Shown one piece after another: positions 12,776 to 23,110 of a DNA stretch of 64,000 nucleotides. The stretch is from Symbiotaphrina buchneri (Eukaryota > Ascomycota > Symbiotaphrinales > Symbiotaphrinaceae), in contig BCIG01000012.1 in the NCBI GenBank assembly GCA_001599915.1, positions 248,001 to 312,000 on the forward strand, read 5' to 3'. Within the stretch, counting starts at the first letter, position 1, and every line of letters starts with the position of its first letter. A model generated the notes under the pieces. The model saw only the letters and a program-made list of their open reading frames with translations, searched no databases and was not told where the DNA came from. Made by a program: the position numbers and the translations under genes.

Positions 12776-12783
12776 TATAAAAG
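12776..12783 (+). promoter_or_regulatory. TATA box of the WrbA-like quinone reductase gene
   Basis: TATAAAAG lies about 170 bp before the ATG and is followed by a C/T-rich stretch (12785-12910), the usual setting of fungal start sites. A consensus TATA box suits a strongly or inducibly expressed gene, which fits an oxidative-stress flavoprotein. Confidence 0.7.
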
Positions 12784-12954
12784 GCCCCCGCGTCCTCCTC
12801 TTCCATCCTGTTCCTGTCCCCATTCCCACATCCATTCCCAATTGTGTTTTGTGCCGACGTAGATTGACCTCTCACTTTGCTCAGCCTTCCATCTGCCTCG
12901 ACCAAGCATCCAAGTTGATTCTTCCCTTCTTTCCACAACCAATCAACCGCCAAG

Positions 12955-13798
12955 ATGGTCACTAAGGTCGCTGTCATCTTCGTGAGTAACCACCTCCTCG
13001 TCCATCGACACTCTCAAGGGCACAGAGCGGCCCGTCCGGTGCGTCAAGTGGAACTAACTCGCTGCTGAATCTAGTACTCCATGTATGGCCACATCCACAA
13101 GCTGGCCGAGGCTGAGGTGGAGGGGCTGAAGGAAGCTGGTGGAGACAAGGTCCAGGTCGACCTGTACCAGTAAGTGCCCATTCCCAGCTCCGCCCATTCT
13201 CCCGTCCAAGGCGTGCTCTAACATCTTCTCTCCACAGGGTCGCCGAGACTCTGCCACAAGAAGTGCTGGAGAAGATGCACGCTCCCGCCAAATCCGCCTC
13301 GATCCCCACCATCACCCCCGAGAAGCTCGCCACATACGACGCCTTCCTTCTAGGTATTCCTACCCGGTATGGTAACTTCCCGGCCCAGTGGAAGGCCTTC
13401 TGGGACCAGACCGGCCAGCTGTGGGCCACCGGTGGCCTGTGGGGCAAGTACGTCGGGCTCTTCGTCTCGACCGCCTCCATGGGCGGAGGTCAGGAGTCCA
13501 CGGCCATTGCCGCCATGAGCACCTTCGCCCATCACGGCATGATCTACGTGCCCCTGGGATACAAGACCGTCTTCGCCGACATGGCCGACATCTCGGAGGC
13601 CCGCGGTGGATCCGCCTGGGGTGCCGGTACCTTGGCTGTAAGTCCCGACAGTCGCAGTACAGACAGAGAGCAAGCACGCTGACACACAACTCACAGGCGG
13701 CTGACGGCTCCCGTCAACCTTCGGCGAAGGAGTTGAAGATCGCAAAGGCGCAGGGCGAGGCCTTCTGGACCGCCCTGTCCAAGGTCAGCTTCGCGTGA
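12955..13798 (+). CDS. WrbA/Pst2-type flavodoxin-like NAD(P)H:quinone oxidoreductase
   Basis: Exons 12955-12981, 13075-13169, 13238-13637 and 13697-13798 give 207 residues. The protein opens [20 protein letters not shown], the FMN phosphate-binding loop of flavodoxin-like enzymes. It continues with [39 protein letters not shown] and [14 protein letters not shown], the hallmark blocks of the type IV NQO family (yeast Pst2/Rfs1/Ycp4, fungal allergen Alt a 7). These FMN enzymes reduce quinones by two electrons and protect against quinone and oxidative stress. The length to the first stop matches the short family members. That stop is TGA followed by CTAG, with a long open extension behind it (next entry). 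Codon use is very GC-rich at third positions, typical of high expression. Confidence 0.93.
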
Positions 13799-13975
13799 CT
13801 AGCCGACGACGGTGGGGCGGCCAACGGGACAAAGGAGAGCACGGCTGCAGAGACGGTTACCACGGGAAATGCAGCTGCCCAGCCATCGACAACGACTCCC
13901 ACGGCGGCGCCGCAGAAGAAGGAGACTGAAAGCGAGGGTCCTTGCGGACTGCCCTCGAAATGCGAGATCCTCTAG
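13796..13975 (+). other. Stop-codon readthrough context and 58-codon CaaX extension
   Basis: The TGA at 13796-13798 is followed directly by CTA G, the best known eukaryotic readthrough context (UGA CUA). The same frame then stays open for 58 codons to TAG at 13973-13975. The extension is Ala/Thr/Pro/Glu-rich (ADDGGAANGTKESTAAETV...) and ends GPCGLPSKCEIL. The last four residues are a CaaX box with C-terminal Leu, which favours geranylgeranylation, and an upstream Cys could be palmitoylated. No usable intron removes the stop: a GT...CTAG pair around it would be only 19 nt. From memory, the yeast paralogue Ycp4 is longer than Pst2 and is lipid modified. I infer dual targeting by readthrough, about 266 residues in the long form. 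Confidence 0.72.
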
Positions 13976-14114
13976 TTAGCTGCTGTCGTAGAATTATAAA
14001 AGATACCATTTTTTGTCGCACCCATATGTCAGAAAATGTCCGGCTCCTCTTGCGTGCAAGTGCCCTGAACAAAGTGAGAGTAGACTTGCGTATGACATCG
14101 ACATTCAATGGGGC

Positions 14115-14372
14115 ATAAGGACGACGAGACCATTGTGGGCTGGCTCAGATGTGGAAATGAATGTTCAGGTAATGTTCATTTACATGGTATGGTTGAAGCT
14201 ATATATCTCGCCTGGAAGCGTTACATATATAGACAGTATAACGATAAGGACGATAAGTCCGTTTGTGAACTGGCTAAGATGTGTAAATGAATGATCAAGT
14301 AATATTCATATACATGGTATAGTTGATGAGATATCTCGCATTCGAAGCGCTGCATATATACACAATATAACG
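14115..14372. repeat. Two tandem copies of a 129-bp sequence
   Basis: The segment starting ATAAGGACG at 14115 recurs at 14244, and its end context (AACGATAA) recurs again at 14373, giving an exact 129-bp period. The copies differ at many sites, several being G in the first and A in the second. Both carry an AATGTTCATTTACATGG-like core. The array lies between the converging quinone reductase and sulfate permease genes, in 3' flank. Confidence 0.85.
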
Positions 14373-14512
14373 ATAAATGCCCGAGCTCATATGGATCCTC
14401 CATGCACCAAAAAGCCACAATGGCCTGACAACCATCCCAACCTCCTTCGCCAAATGCTACAAAGGACAGGCATTATACTTTAAGCAAACCGACAAGAGAC
14501 AAACGCAAGACC

Positions 14513-17242
14513 TCAGCTGTCTTCAGCAGCGAGAGGGGTATCGAACTGGCGGCCCCCGCTTCCCTGTCTCCTCTCCACGTTGGCGATCGCACTCTCGAGA
14601 GCGCTCGTCAGGTCAATATGGAACATCGGCCGATTAATGCCATGCACAACCGCAACCCTCCGTCCGGTCCGATCGTTATATGCCTGCGCCTTTCCCAGAT
14701 CTTTCTTAAGATCGTCGCTTCCGGAGGAGCTCGCCGCCTCCGTACGTTCGATTGCCTCAGAGTCTGACCGACGACCAGCTTCCACATCCCGGGTGCTCTG
14801 TCGCCTCAACTCCTTTTCCGCCTCGACCTGTTCCGCTGTAGCGGCGGCTGAATTGGACCCGCCGATGTCTGCAACGCTGAAGATGGGCTTCCATCGACCG
14901 AGGTGAGGCTCGTCAGGCGTTGGATAGCCGAAGCCTGCAGACACAAGAGCGCGCTTGGTCCACCGGTTGTTGATATGTGCAAAATGCCAGTCGACTCTGT
15001 CAGGGGCGGCATAGCGATCCAACTGGTTACGGACGTCAATGAGATGCTGGATTGAGGTCACGTCAACGTTGTTGACAGAACTGAAGTCGAGGATGACGGC
15101 TTTAAGAGTCGGCAAGTCGGGTACTTCAATCTCTCTGCCACGACGTGGACCGGGGTCGTTCCAAGGTCGGTCCTATCAAGTCACTCAGCATTGTCTCAAA
15201 TCAAATCCATCGGGTAACTTACACCTAGCTTCCCAAGGGACTGTGGATCGGTCCGCCGTGTATGTTTGAAGATGGTTGCCACCAGATAATCCAGGTAATG
15301 GCTCGCATTGGGATAGTTGTATCCTTCAGAAAACCGGTAGATGAATATTCCAGGATATGGAGCGGTAACATCGATCTCCGGATTTGATCCGTCACCATGA
15401 TCAACGGGTAAGAATATTTCTCTCGTCGAATGCTCGAAATCGTCAGCAGTCTTTGGGCGGCCCGGCGCGCTCTGCCCTTGTGGGCCCTGAGTATCCTTCG
15501 AATCCTCCAAGATGTGGTCCCCGACAACGGAATGAACCTTCACTTTGCCAAGGAAGCGGCCTCTTGCCTTGACGACACGGAACAGGAGCATTGCGACAGA
15601 AACACAGATCGTAACGTAAATGCCATTCTCGATAGTAGAGAAGATTGTCACGATGACTCCGGCGAAGAAAATGAAAACTTCCAGCGGCGAGATTCTCCAG
15701 AACTGGTAAATCACATTCGGAGGAGTGATGAGATCCCCGACCGCATGAATGATGACAGCAGAAAGGGATGCGCTCGGTATATAGAAAAATACCGCAGGCA
15801 AGGCGTAAATAGCCAGCAAAACCACTATGGCCGTTATTAACCCGCCCAAAGGAGTTCGTACGCCTGCTTTTGACTTGATCGCTGTCCGGGAGAAAGAGCC
15901 GGTCGCAGGGTATGCGCCCAAAAACGGCCCAAGCAGATTGGTGATACCAATGGCGACCAGCTCTTGCGACGGATTGATGGTGTAGTTGTTGACTCTACCA
16001 AATGACTTAGAGATCGCGATATGTTCGATCAGCATAACGATGACTGTTGCCGGCAATTTGTCAACGAAAGCGTTGATAATTTCCTTATTGACTTGCGGCA
16101 CCCTCGCATCCCGGAAGCCTGCGTTCTGTCAGTCTTGCCTAACAATGAGGGCACCTCCAAAACATACCTCGTGGGACAGTCTTCAGGATCTTGAACTTTG
16201 GGCTCGACCTATGATGTCTGTTCACTAGCCAGCTGATCATCGTGTACAGCAGAATGACAAAGACAGTCCGCAAGGTATTGACGAAAAATATGGTTTTGCG
16301 ATGTTTTGGGAATCGTTTAGCGGCCAGCGAGCATGTAATACGGATCCCGTACAACAAGAACAACGCTGTCAAGCCCATGGCTGCATCAAGCGTTGACCGC
16401 CCCAGATGCTGGAGGATATGGATGACGACGAGATATGTAGAGTCTCGTGTCGAAAATCCGGTGATCCCCATCATTGTAGGTACTTGGCCGACAGCAATGT
16501 TGATGGCGGATCCAGTCATATATGCACAGATGGCGGTCAGAGGGATGAACTCCACGATCCAGCCGCATCGGATAAGACCGATGAAAACAACAATGGCTCC
16601 GCTGATGATGGCGAGACATGATGCTATCTGATCCAGTGCTACATGCGGTATCTTCTTGTGAGCTTCAGTAATGACATTTCCCGTAATTGTCGACAGTACA
16701 GCGACAGGCTGCTCAGCGTTAGGGCATTTCAAGAACGATACAGGGACTTAATACGCACCCCAATTGTAATGTCTTTGGACGTGGCAAAGAACCAGTAGAT
16801 AAGGACTCCCATAAACGAGGAATACAAGCCAAATTGTGGTGCCAGATCAGCAAGCACCGCATAGGCCATACCCTGAGGTACAACGACAGCGCCAACCGTT
16901 ATACCTATTCAATTGTAAGCATTGTTGTCGGAGGTAGATCAGGAGAAACGGACCTGCAACGAGATCTCCCATGAGCCATTGTGAATTGTAACGGGTGATC
17001 CACGTTAGAAAAGGGAAGAGGCTCCTGAAATAGGCCAGCAGATCGCGACCAGAAGGAAGAACATCTCGGATCCATTCTGCGGAAGTGGGCTCCTGTTCCA
17101 CAAAGGTGTCCGCCGTGCTGACAGAGAAGACAGACTCTCCCCGAGTTAGTTGATCCTTGGGAGTATCATCTCGATACTGGAGCTGTATGCCTAGGCCTTT
17201 GGCGACCAAACGTCCAGCCTTGCGTGCAGCAGGCGGTGCCAT
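14513..17242 (-). CDS. SulP-family sulfate permease with C-terminal STAS domain
   Basis: Exons on the minus strand: 17242-16954, 16904-16759, 16708-16168, 16118-15223 and 15172-14513, 843 residues, phases consistent. After a soluble N-terminus (WIRDVLPSGRDLLAYF) come the SulP signatures GDLVAGITVGAVVVPQGMAYA, LAPQFGLYSSFMGVLIY and KDITIGPVAVLST. A series of hydrophobic segments and NPSQELVAIGITNLLGPF-GAYPATGSFSRTAI follow, matching the family's second signature. The last exons encode a STAS domain (LPTLKAVILDFSSVNNVDVTSIQHLIDVRNQL) interrupted by an acidic/serine-rich insert. Length and blocks match the fungal plasma-membrane sulfate/H+ symporters (Aspergillus SB, yeast Sul1/Sul2, Neurospora Cys-13/14). 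I cannot say which paralogue type it is. Such genes are normally induced by sulfur limitation through a bZIP activator (MetR/Cys3), but I found no clear ATGRYRYCAT site upstream. Confidence 0.93.
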
Positions 17243-17327
17243 GTCGAAGCGTATACGGCGTCCAATTGCGGGTGCAATTTGCTAATCCTCCAGCTACCGA
17301 GATTCGGGGGACAGGAAGCTGTGTGAC

Positions 17328-17335
17328 CCTTTATA
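17328..17335 (-). promoter_or_regulatory. TATA-like element upstream of the sulfate permease
   Basis: TATAAAGG on the minus strand lies about 90 bp before the ATG at 17242, within an intergenic stretch without other coding signal. Confidence 0.5.
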
Positions 17336-17470
17336 TCTACTTGCTTCCTGGCTGAAAGGAGGCACGGCTAAAAAGGCTTCTCGGTAGACCCGTCAATCGC
17401 ACATCCAATGATGCGAGGGTGGTACTTCCGTAGACCTGCGAACAAGGTATGACCTCGTCCAAGCTGCCGT

Positions 17471-17797
17471 TCAGGGGCGCCAATCGAGAATCTGGACCTT
17501 GAATCCTAGAGACGACAGATTTGCAAAAGCATAATCGACAAGCTTCTCCAGTCTCGATCCTCCCCCAGATCTCGTGAGCGGTAGCGGAAGGATATCAGAA
17601 TGATCAGAGCAGTACTCTAGAATATTGCGAGCTTCAAGAGAATTGGCAGCATGTGATGTAAGAGTAGGTGATTTACGCAGGGCTGCACCAGAGAAGTCGG
17701 GCTTCTGGGATTTTGCAATTGTGAATTGTTGCGAGGAAGGGAATCCCTGGGTTGATCTTGATGAGGCAATCCTCATCTGAACTTTGCCTTCCCGCAT
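17471..17797 (-). CDS. Possible hypothetical protein fragment
   Basis: A 108-codon open frame (MREGKVQMRIASS... LVDYAFANLSSLGFKVQILDWRP) has balanced, protein-like composition. A second open stretch just upstream on the same strand (17979-17773, MSSCEQITTNDPAALLLSLN) could be its first exon. I recognise no domain and cannot define a convincing splice pair between them. It could be a small lineage-specific gene divergent from nothing nearby, or simply open promoter DNA. Confidence 0.25.
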   Translation of the reverse strand: MREGKVQMRIASSRSTQGFPSSQQFTIAKSQKPDFSGAALRKSPTLTSHAANSLEARNILEYCSDHSDILPLPLTRSGGGSRLEKLVDYAFANLSSLGFKVQILDWRP

Positions 17798-18040
17798 CGG
17801 CCACGAATATTATCTGATCCCTGAGAGGCAATGACGGGGCCGGCAGAGCACCAGAGCTTGTTACGGTATGGAGTGGATGGCGTGCTTACGCTCACAATTG
17901 TGCAACGATATTCAAAGCGGTTTAGGGACAGGAGTAAGGCGGCGGGATCGTTTGTTGTGATTTGTTCGCAAGATGACAAGCGTCATGTCTTTTGCGTGGC
18001 CACTGGATATCGGAAAAGCCTTTGCCGTATGGGGTACTAG

Positions 18041-19033
18041 GCAGAGACAAAGCACCGCAGAGCCTTCAGCTTAGAAACCAATCACGTTGTCGCTTGAAGA
18101 CGTGATCTGATCCACAAACGGCGAGATCCCTTGCCAAGCTTATTTGCCAACTTCAGTACGAGCGTACAACACCTCTACTCCATATAAAATGCGGACCCCA
18201 CACGTAATCATCATAATAATAAGGAAGGTGAAATAGTTATAGGTATGTACCTTAAGCAAGCACCGGATACGACGGGAGGTTTCGTATGTTAAACAATAAT
18301 AACGAGATATCGAAGCTACCTAAGCATTACAGAAAGGAATGAGATGTGAAAGCTTCCCTTTCTGACCTGACATCTTGGACGCATCCCTGCGACATCCATC
18401 ATCACACAATAATTAAACGATAAGAATATTACGAAGCCGACATGTAAAGGGGATAAGGACGGCAGTCTTCGCGAATGAGCAGAGGCCCTCATTGCTCCTT
18501 TCTCTCAAGGCATATCACAGTACCACTCATGCAATATCGACCAAGAACCAGCTACATCTTACCATACCTGTAGCACTTCGTAGGTAAATCGTACAAAGTA
18601 CGAAGTCCAAATGTATACCTTATTATATGTTATCATTATTTAGTTGCGAAAATGACCTATCCTTCGCATGATAACGTCACGTGCAGATAAGCAACGCGAC
18701 GCGCCGATTACCGTATGGTACGAAGCTAAATCGGCAAAGCGCTTGCATCGCGTCGACCTCAGCCTCCGCTTTTTGATCGTGGAGCAGGAGGCGCTTGCTC
18801 TGCGGACTTCGTCACAGCCTTTCCCTCAGTATTCGACCATCGCCAACGTTGCGAATGCGAAGTACTCTCGACGGCAGATAGGGCTCTACCATTGCCTTGC
18901 GCTCGCAGTCTCCTCCTTCGCGCATTGGCTGCCGCTTGTCTACGAGGTTTGGGCCATCAGAAACGGTGACAAGTCGGCCTCACCCAGCAAACAGACGACT
19001 TTTTACCTCTCCACCTCGGAGATTCCGCCAGCC
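18041..19033. other. Intergenic region and long leader upstream of bub2
   Basis: No recognisable gene. The first 600 bp are AT-rich with many TA-repeat-like motifs. From 18668 the bub2 frame is open without a stop and includes an earlier in-frame ATG at 18668, but the 122 residues it would add look non-conserved. The region is therefore treated as promoter and 5' leader. Confidence 0.55.
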
Positions 19034-20513
19034 ATGAATCAGCAGTCCCCTCGGTCCAATCGTCTCCGGAAAATTCAGTCGGTACAGGCCCTATCTTCAG
19101 CACCTCCGCCGCCTGTCTACAAATATGTTCCCAAAAACCGTAGCCAGCAAATCCGCGTGACCTCAGAAGCGCACAAGGAGATTTCCCTGGTAGCGCATCC
19201 GACATCGATGGGACATCCCCTCTCAGATCTTCGTTCGCGGTCGAATAGCGACGCCGCCATAGAGAGCGTTTCCCTCGACGGGCCGGTCAGCAAAAGAGAC
19301 GCCCAGGTGCGGGACATCATAGCACCTGGAATGAACGGCCGACACATGTCTATCGATGCAATGTTTCGCGACGGCCCAGATGATGAAGATACAATTTCGG
19401 GGCTACAGGAGCTGAGATACTTGGTGCTTAAAAATGGGGTGGCCAGCGACAGTGACGGAATGGTGAGTACTCGGCTGTATTGTTCGAATAATCCTCTCTA
19501 ATGCAAGAAACTCCTATCCAGTCCCCTCTTCGGATATATGTCTGGCTTCTTCTGTTATATGCTGCACCCTTGGCAACGGACCAATATCTCGATCTCGTCC
19601 ACCGGGGCCCTTCGCCGGCCTATGCAAAAATTAGGAACGATACTTTCCGTACCCTAGCCACTGACCCTTTGTTTCGGCGCCGAGTCAGCGAAGCAAGCTT
19701 GATCCGCCTGCTTAATGCCATAGCATGGTTCCTGCATGATGCAAAAGAGGGCAAGGATCTGAAGGAAGCCTTTCCAACAATTGGGACTGCACAACAATCA
19801 TCCCCTCCTCACTATACCTCAACCAAACATGCCCGTGGATCTCTCACTGCAACAAGCGAAGGCTCTGAGGCGGGAGGTATTGAGCCTGGCATCTATGTGC
19901 AGGGTATGAACGTGTTAGCTGCTCCCTTCCTATATGCAGCTCGCAGTGAAGCGGAAGCTTTTGTGGCTTTTCATCGCCTTATTACCATGGAATGTCCGGG
20001 ATACGTAAGAGGGGCAATGGATGGCGTGCACAAGGGGCTCTCAGTTAGTAATTTATCTTGCGAAGAAACATTTTGGCCACCCGCTAACTGTCAATAAGCT
20101 CGTGGATCGGGTGCTTTCTATCGTGGATCTCAAACTGTCCGACTATCTCCTGTCGAAAGGCATGCACGCAGAACTATATGCCTTTCCGTCTGTCCTCACT
20201 CTTTGCGCATGCACGCCTCCTCTTCCGGAAGTGCTTCATCTATGGGATTTTCTTTTCGCATATGGTCCCCATCTGAACATCTTGTGCATTGTGGCGCAGC
20301 TGGTGATGATGAGAGACATGATTTTGCACAGCCCCAGGTAAGGAAGCTGTGAATAGAGACTCGAACCTTGGCTAACAGAATCTCACCAGTCCGATGAAGG
20401 TCTTGCGATCTTTTCCCCCGTTGCAAGCTAACAAGATCAAGATGCTTGCGATCAGCTTTGCCCCCAAAATTCCCCGAGATCTGTACCAAGAGATCGTCGT
20501 CCACGCCAGATAA
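19034..20513 (+). CDS. bub2: Bub2/Cdc16-type TBC-domain GAP of the mitotic exit/septation network
   Basis: Exons 19034-19462, 19522-20043, 20099-20337 and 20390-20513 give about 437 residues. The TBC domain starts near residue 144 (SPLRIYVWLLLLYAAPLA). It has the arginine-finger motif IRNDTFR (Arg186) and the glutamine-finger YVQGMN (Gln270), then ELYAFPSVLTLCACTPPLPEVLHLWDFLFAYG and a C-terminus ending YQEIVVHAR. This short single-domain TBC protein with an ALVDRVLSIVDLKLSDYL-like region is typical of Bub2 (budding yeast) and Cdc16 (fission yeast). With Bfa1/Byr4 at the spindle pole body, it holds the GTPase Tem1/Spg1 inactive until the spindle is positioned. The N-terminal 140 residues are a disordered Ser/Pro-rich extension absent from the roughly 300-residue yeast proteins. 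The start at 19034 was chosen over the in-frame ATG at 18668 because the upstream part looks non-coding. Confidence 0.85.
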
Positions 20514-20990
20514 TAATTCGCTCTCGATGTACTGGAGATTTGACTTTCAGGCATCCCAGGAGCAAGCAATGTCCTAGTTGCCACAAACCTGAAGTTTGTA
20601 TAACTTAACTTACTGGATCTGCTCAGCATGGGAAGGAGTTTGTTCGGGTTTCTAACTGGCATTTACGAGTATACGATTATGAGGGCATGAAAGAGCATCT
20701 TCGACATGTCTGAGCAAAAGGAGTTTGTTGAGGTTCAGATTTAGATGTCCATTTGATAGTCTTGCATCATAATATGCATATGTTTGTTATTATGTGTCAA
20801 GTGTCGCAAGACGCCGTAATTCCTGAGTGTATTTATGAGGATTCCTTTAGAATGAAATGGGCCACGGACAATCGTTTCGCCTAGCTTTGTAGTTTGTGTG
20901 GGGTACCACCTGCCTCAATCTACTTGTCCCTCGACGTGGGCTGTTACTTTTGACCTTCTCGGTTTTTGGCAGGAGACCTTCGACGTCAAC
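20514..20990. other. Intergenic spacer between bub2 and the uroporphyrinogen decarboxylase gene
   Basis: 3' flank of bub2 and promoter of the next gene. No ORF or structure stands out. Confidence 0.6.
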
Positions 20991-22291
20991 ATGGGATCGA
21001 GTTTCGAGCCTCTCAAGAATGATCTTCTCTTGAGAGCAGCAAGAAGTAAGACGGGCCCGAGGGCTGCAGAGACACAGACGGCTAATTGCTGCCAGACGAA
21101 CCCGTCGAACGGCCGCCAATATGGGTGATGCGACAGGGTAAGTCAACTCCGTTCACGCCGTTCTCTCTGCCAACTTTACATTTCCAGCCGGGCGCTACCT
21201 GCCTGAATATCATGAAGCCAAGAATGGGCACGATTTTTTCGAATGTTGCCGGTCGCCGGAGATTGCGTCGACGCTTACACTCCAGCCGGTCGAACGTTAT
21301 GCTGGATTGATAGATGCAGCGATTATCTTTTCAGATATTCTCGTCATACCTCAAGCACTTGGCATGACTGTGGAGATGGTAGATAAAAAGGGACCGCACT
21401 TCCCAAATCCTTTGGACACACCTGATGATGAGCAATATAAAAGCATGATGCGTCGCCATGTTGATGTCGAGCGGGAGTTGGGATATGTATTCGAGGCGAT
21501 TACCTTGACCCGCAAAAAGCTTCAAGGGCGAGTACCATTAATCGGCTTTTGTGGCGCTCCATGGACATTGTTGAGCTATATGGTCGAAGGAGGAGGAAGC
21601 AAGATGTTTATACGGGCAAAGACGTGGATCTACAAGTATGCCGAGGAGAGCAAACTACTGTTGCAGAAAATTTCCGAGGTCTGCGTCGAATATTTAGCAA
21701 AGCAGGTTGTTGCTGGGGCCCAGGCAAGTCGGATTGGTTATCCTTCTACTTTGAAACCTATTAATTGCCGAAAATTCAGATCCTCCAGGTGTTCGACTCG
21801 TGGGCTGGTGAGCTCTCACCATCGGCTTTCAAGACCTTTTCACTGCCATTCCTACGTTACATCTCAACGCATCTTGCTTCTCGCCTTTCCGAGCTTGGGC
21901 AAGCCAAGGTCCCATTGATAGTGTTCGCCAAAGGAGCGTGGTATGCATTGGATGACCTGTGCGAGTCTGGATACGACGTGGTCGGTCTAGATTGGCTGCA
22001 TGATCCCGCAGAAGCTGTAAAGATCGCCAAAGGGCGTGTGGTTCTGCAAGGAAATGCAGACCCAGGAGTGTTGTACGGTGGAAGGGCTGCTATCACCGCA
22101 TTGGTCGAAGCAATGGTCGCGGGGTTCGGAGGCGGAAAGAAAGGATGGATAGCTAACCTGGGCCATGGTACCGCATATTTATACCGATTCTACAGCCGTT
22201 GCTAACAATTGCCATAGGTGTCACACCGCTCGTGAAACCGGAGGATTTGAAGTTTTTCTTCCAAGAGATACACATGGTCGCTGGGTCGTAA
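20991..22291 (+). CDS. hem12: Uroporphyrinogen decarboxylase (heme biosynthesis)
   Basis: Exons 20991-21045, 21096-21137, 21188-21723, 21780-22167 and 22218-22291 give 364 residues, the usual length. It begins [18 protein letters not shown] and has the first family signature [17 protein letters not shown], split by intron 2, and the second, [17 protein letters not shown]. Other conserved blocks are [13 protein letters not shown] (with the catalytic-pocket Asp), [14 protein letters not shown] and [11 protein letters not shown]. The enzyme removes the four acetate carboxyls of uroporphyrinogen III to make coproporphyrinogen III in the cytosol. Intron 3 is a GC-AG intron (CAG/GCAAGT at 21724), needed to join GAQ to ILQVF. 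The ATG sits in a good context (CAACATGGGA). Confidence 0.95.
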
Positions 22292-22428
22292 AAAGCTGAG
22301 ACTCGAGTCCTGGCTTTGCTCGCATCTAGCTATAGCAGAACCCAGGTGTTCTTAGGTGCACAGAATCAGCCAGATTAGACGTCACGCCATGGATAGTACT
22401 GTTCCAGGAGAGTCGAAACCCTGAAAGT

Positions 22429-23110
22429 CTACGCTGTTCGGTTCTCCCCAATGTCCTCGTACCTGGTGTACACATGGTCTTCAGTCATCTCGTCTCGAAG
22501 CATACTCGCGGAATCCAGCCCATTCTGAGTGACTTACCATATGTCGGGATGTTCTTTGATGAAAGTGTCCATCAGCTGCTTGCATTCGGCGCTCTTCAGG
22601 TTGACAACTTCGATTCCGCGTTGCCGCAGATAGTCCTCTCCGCCAACGTAGGTATCATTCTCGCCGAGTACCACCCGTTTTACACCGTACATGACGCAAG
22701 CACCAGTACACATATCGCACGGAGAAAGAGTCGTGTACATTGTGGCACCCTTATACGTCGAGCCCGGCAGCCGGCCGGCATTCTCTAAACATGATATCTC
22801 CCCCTTTCGGTGAATGAGCACGTGGACACAAGGGCTGAAGGACTTGGCTTGCAATATACAGCAGTAGTTCATCGTAGACTTACATGTAGTGTTGCGCTCT
22901 CTTTTTGAACACGCATATTGTGTCCACGCCCTAGGATCTTCCCATCGGCAGACACCAAGCAGGCCCCAATCTTTTAAGCGTGGGTTATCAAATGTCGGCC
23001 GGTGATTTAGGGGGATTGCGGTTGGTTATATGACGTACTGGTATCCCTCCTTCTTTTGCACCCTGCTTCGCTTCCTCTAGAGCGGCAATGAAGCCGGGAT
23101 CCGTGTCCAT
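22429..23110 (-). CDS. fcy1: Cytosine deaminase (FCY1 type)
   Basis: Exons on the minus strand: 23110-23039, 22970-22884, 22803-22538 and 22462-22429, 152 residues (yeast Fcy1 has 158). Zinc ligands and the catalytic acid are present: His53 and Glu55 of the HxE motif (TLHGEISCLE, with intron 2 falling exactly between His53 and Gly54) and Cys82/Cys85 of LSPCDMC. The remaining blocks (ENAGRLPGSTYKGATMYTT, GVKRVVLGENDTYVGGEDYL, HPDIWYEDIGE) are the classic fungal cytosine deaminase. It converts cytosine to uracil for pyrimidine salvage in the cytosol, and also activates 5-fluorocytosine, so loss of this family causes flucytosine resistance. The frame is open upstream of the chosen ATG to an AG at about 23155, so a slightly longer N-terminus is possible. 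Confidence 0.93.

Noticed and set aside
13782-13801. A mini-intron that would remove the TGA of the quinone reductase (GTCAGC...CTAG)
   Set aside because: Only 19 nt, far below the size a spliceosome can process, and it lacks room for a branch site. Readthrough is the simpler explanation.
18668-19033. N-terminal extension of Bub2 from the ATG at 18668
   Set aside because: In frame, but the 122 residues have no conserved pattern and resemble translated promoter sequence. The ATG at 19034 is the better start.
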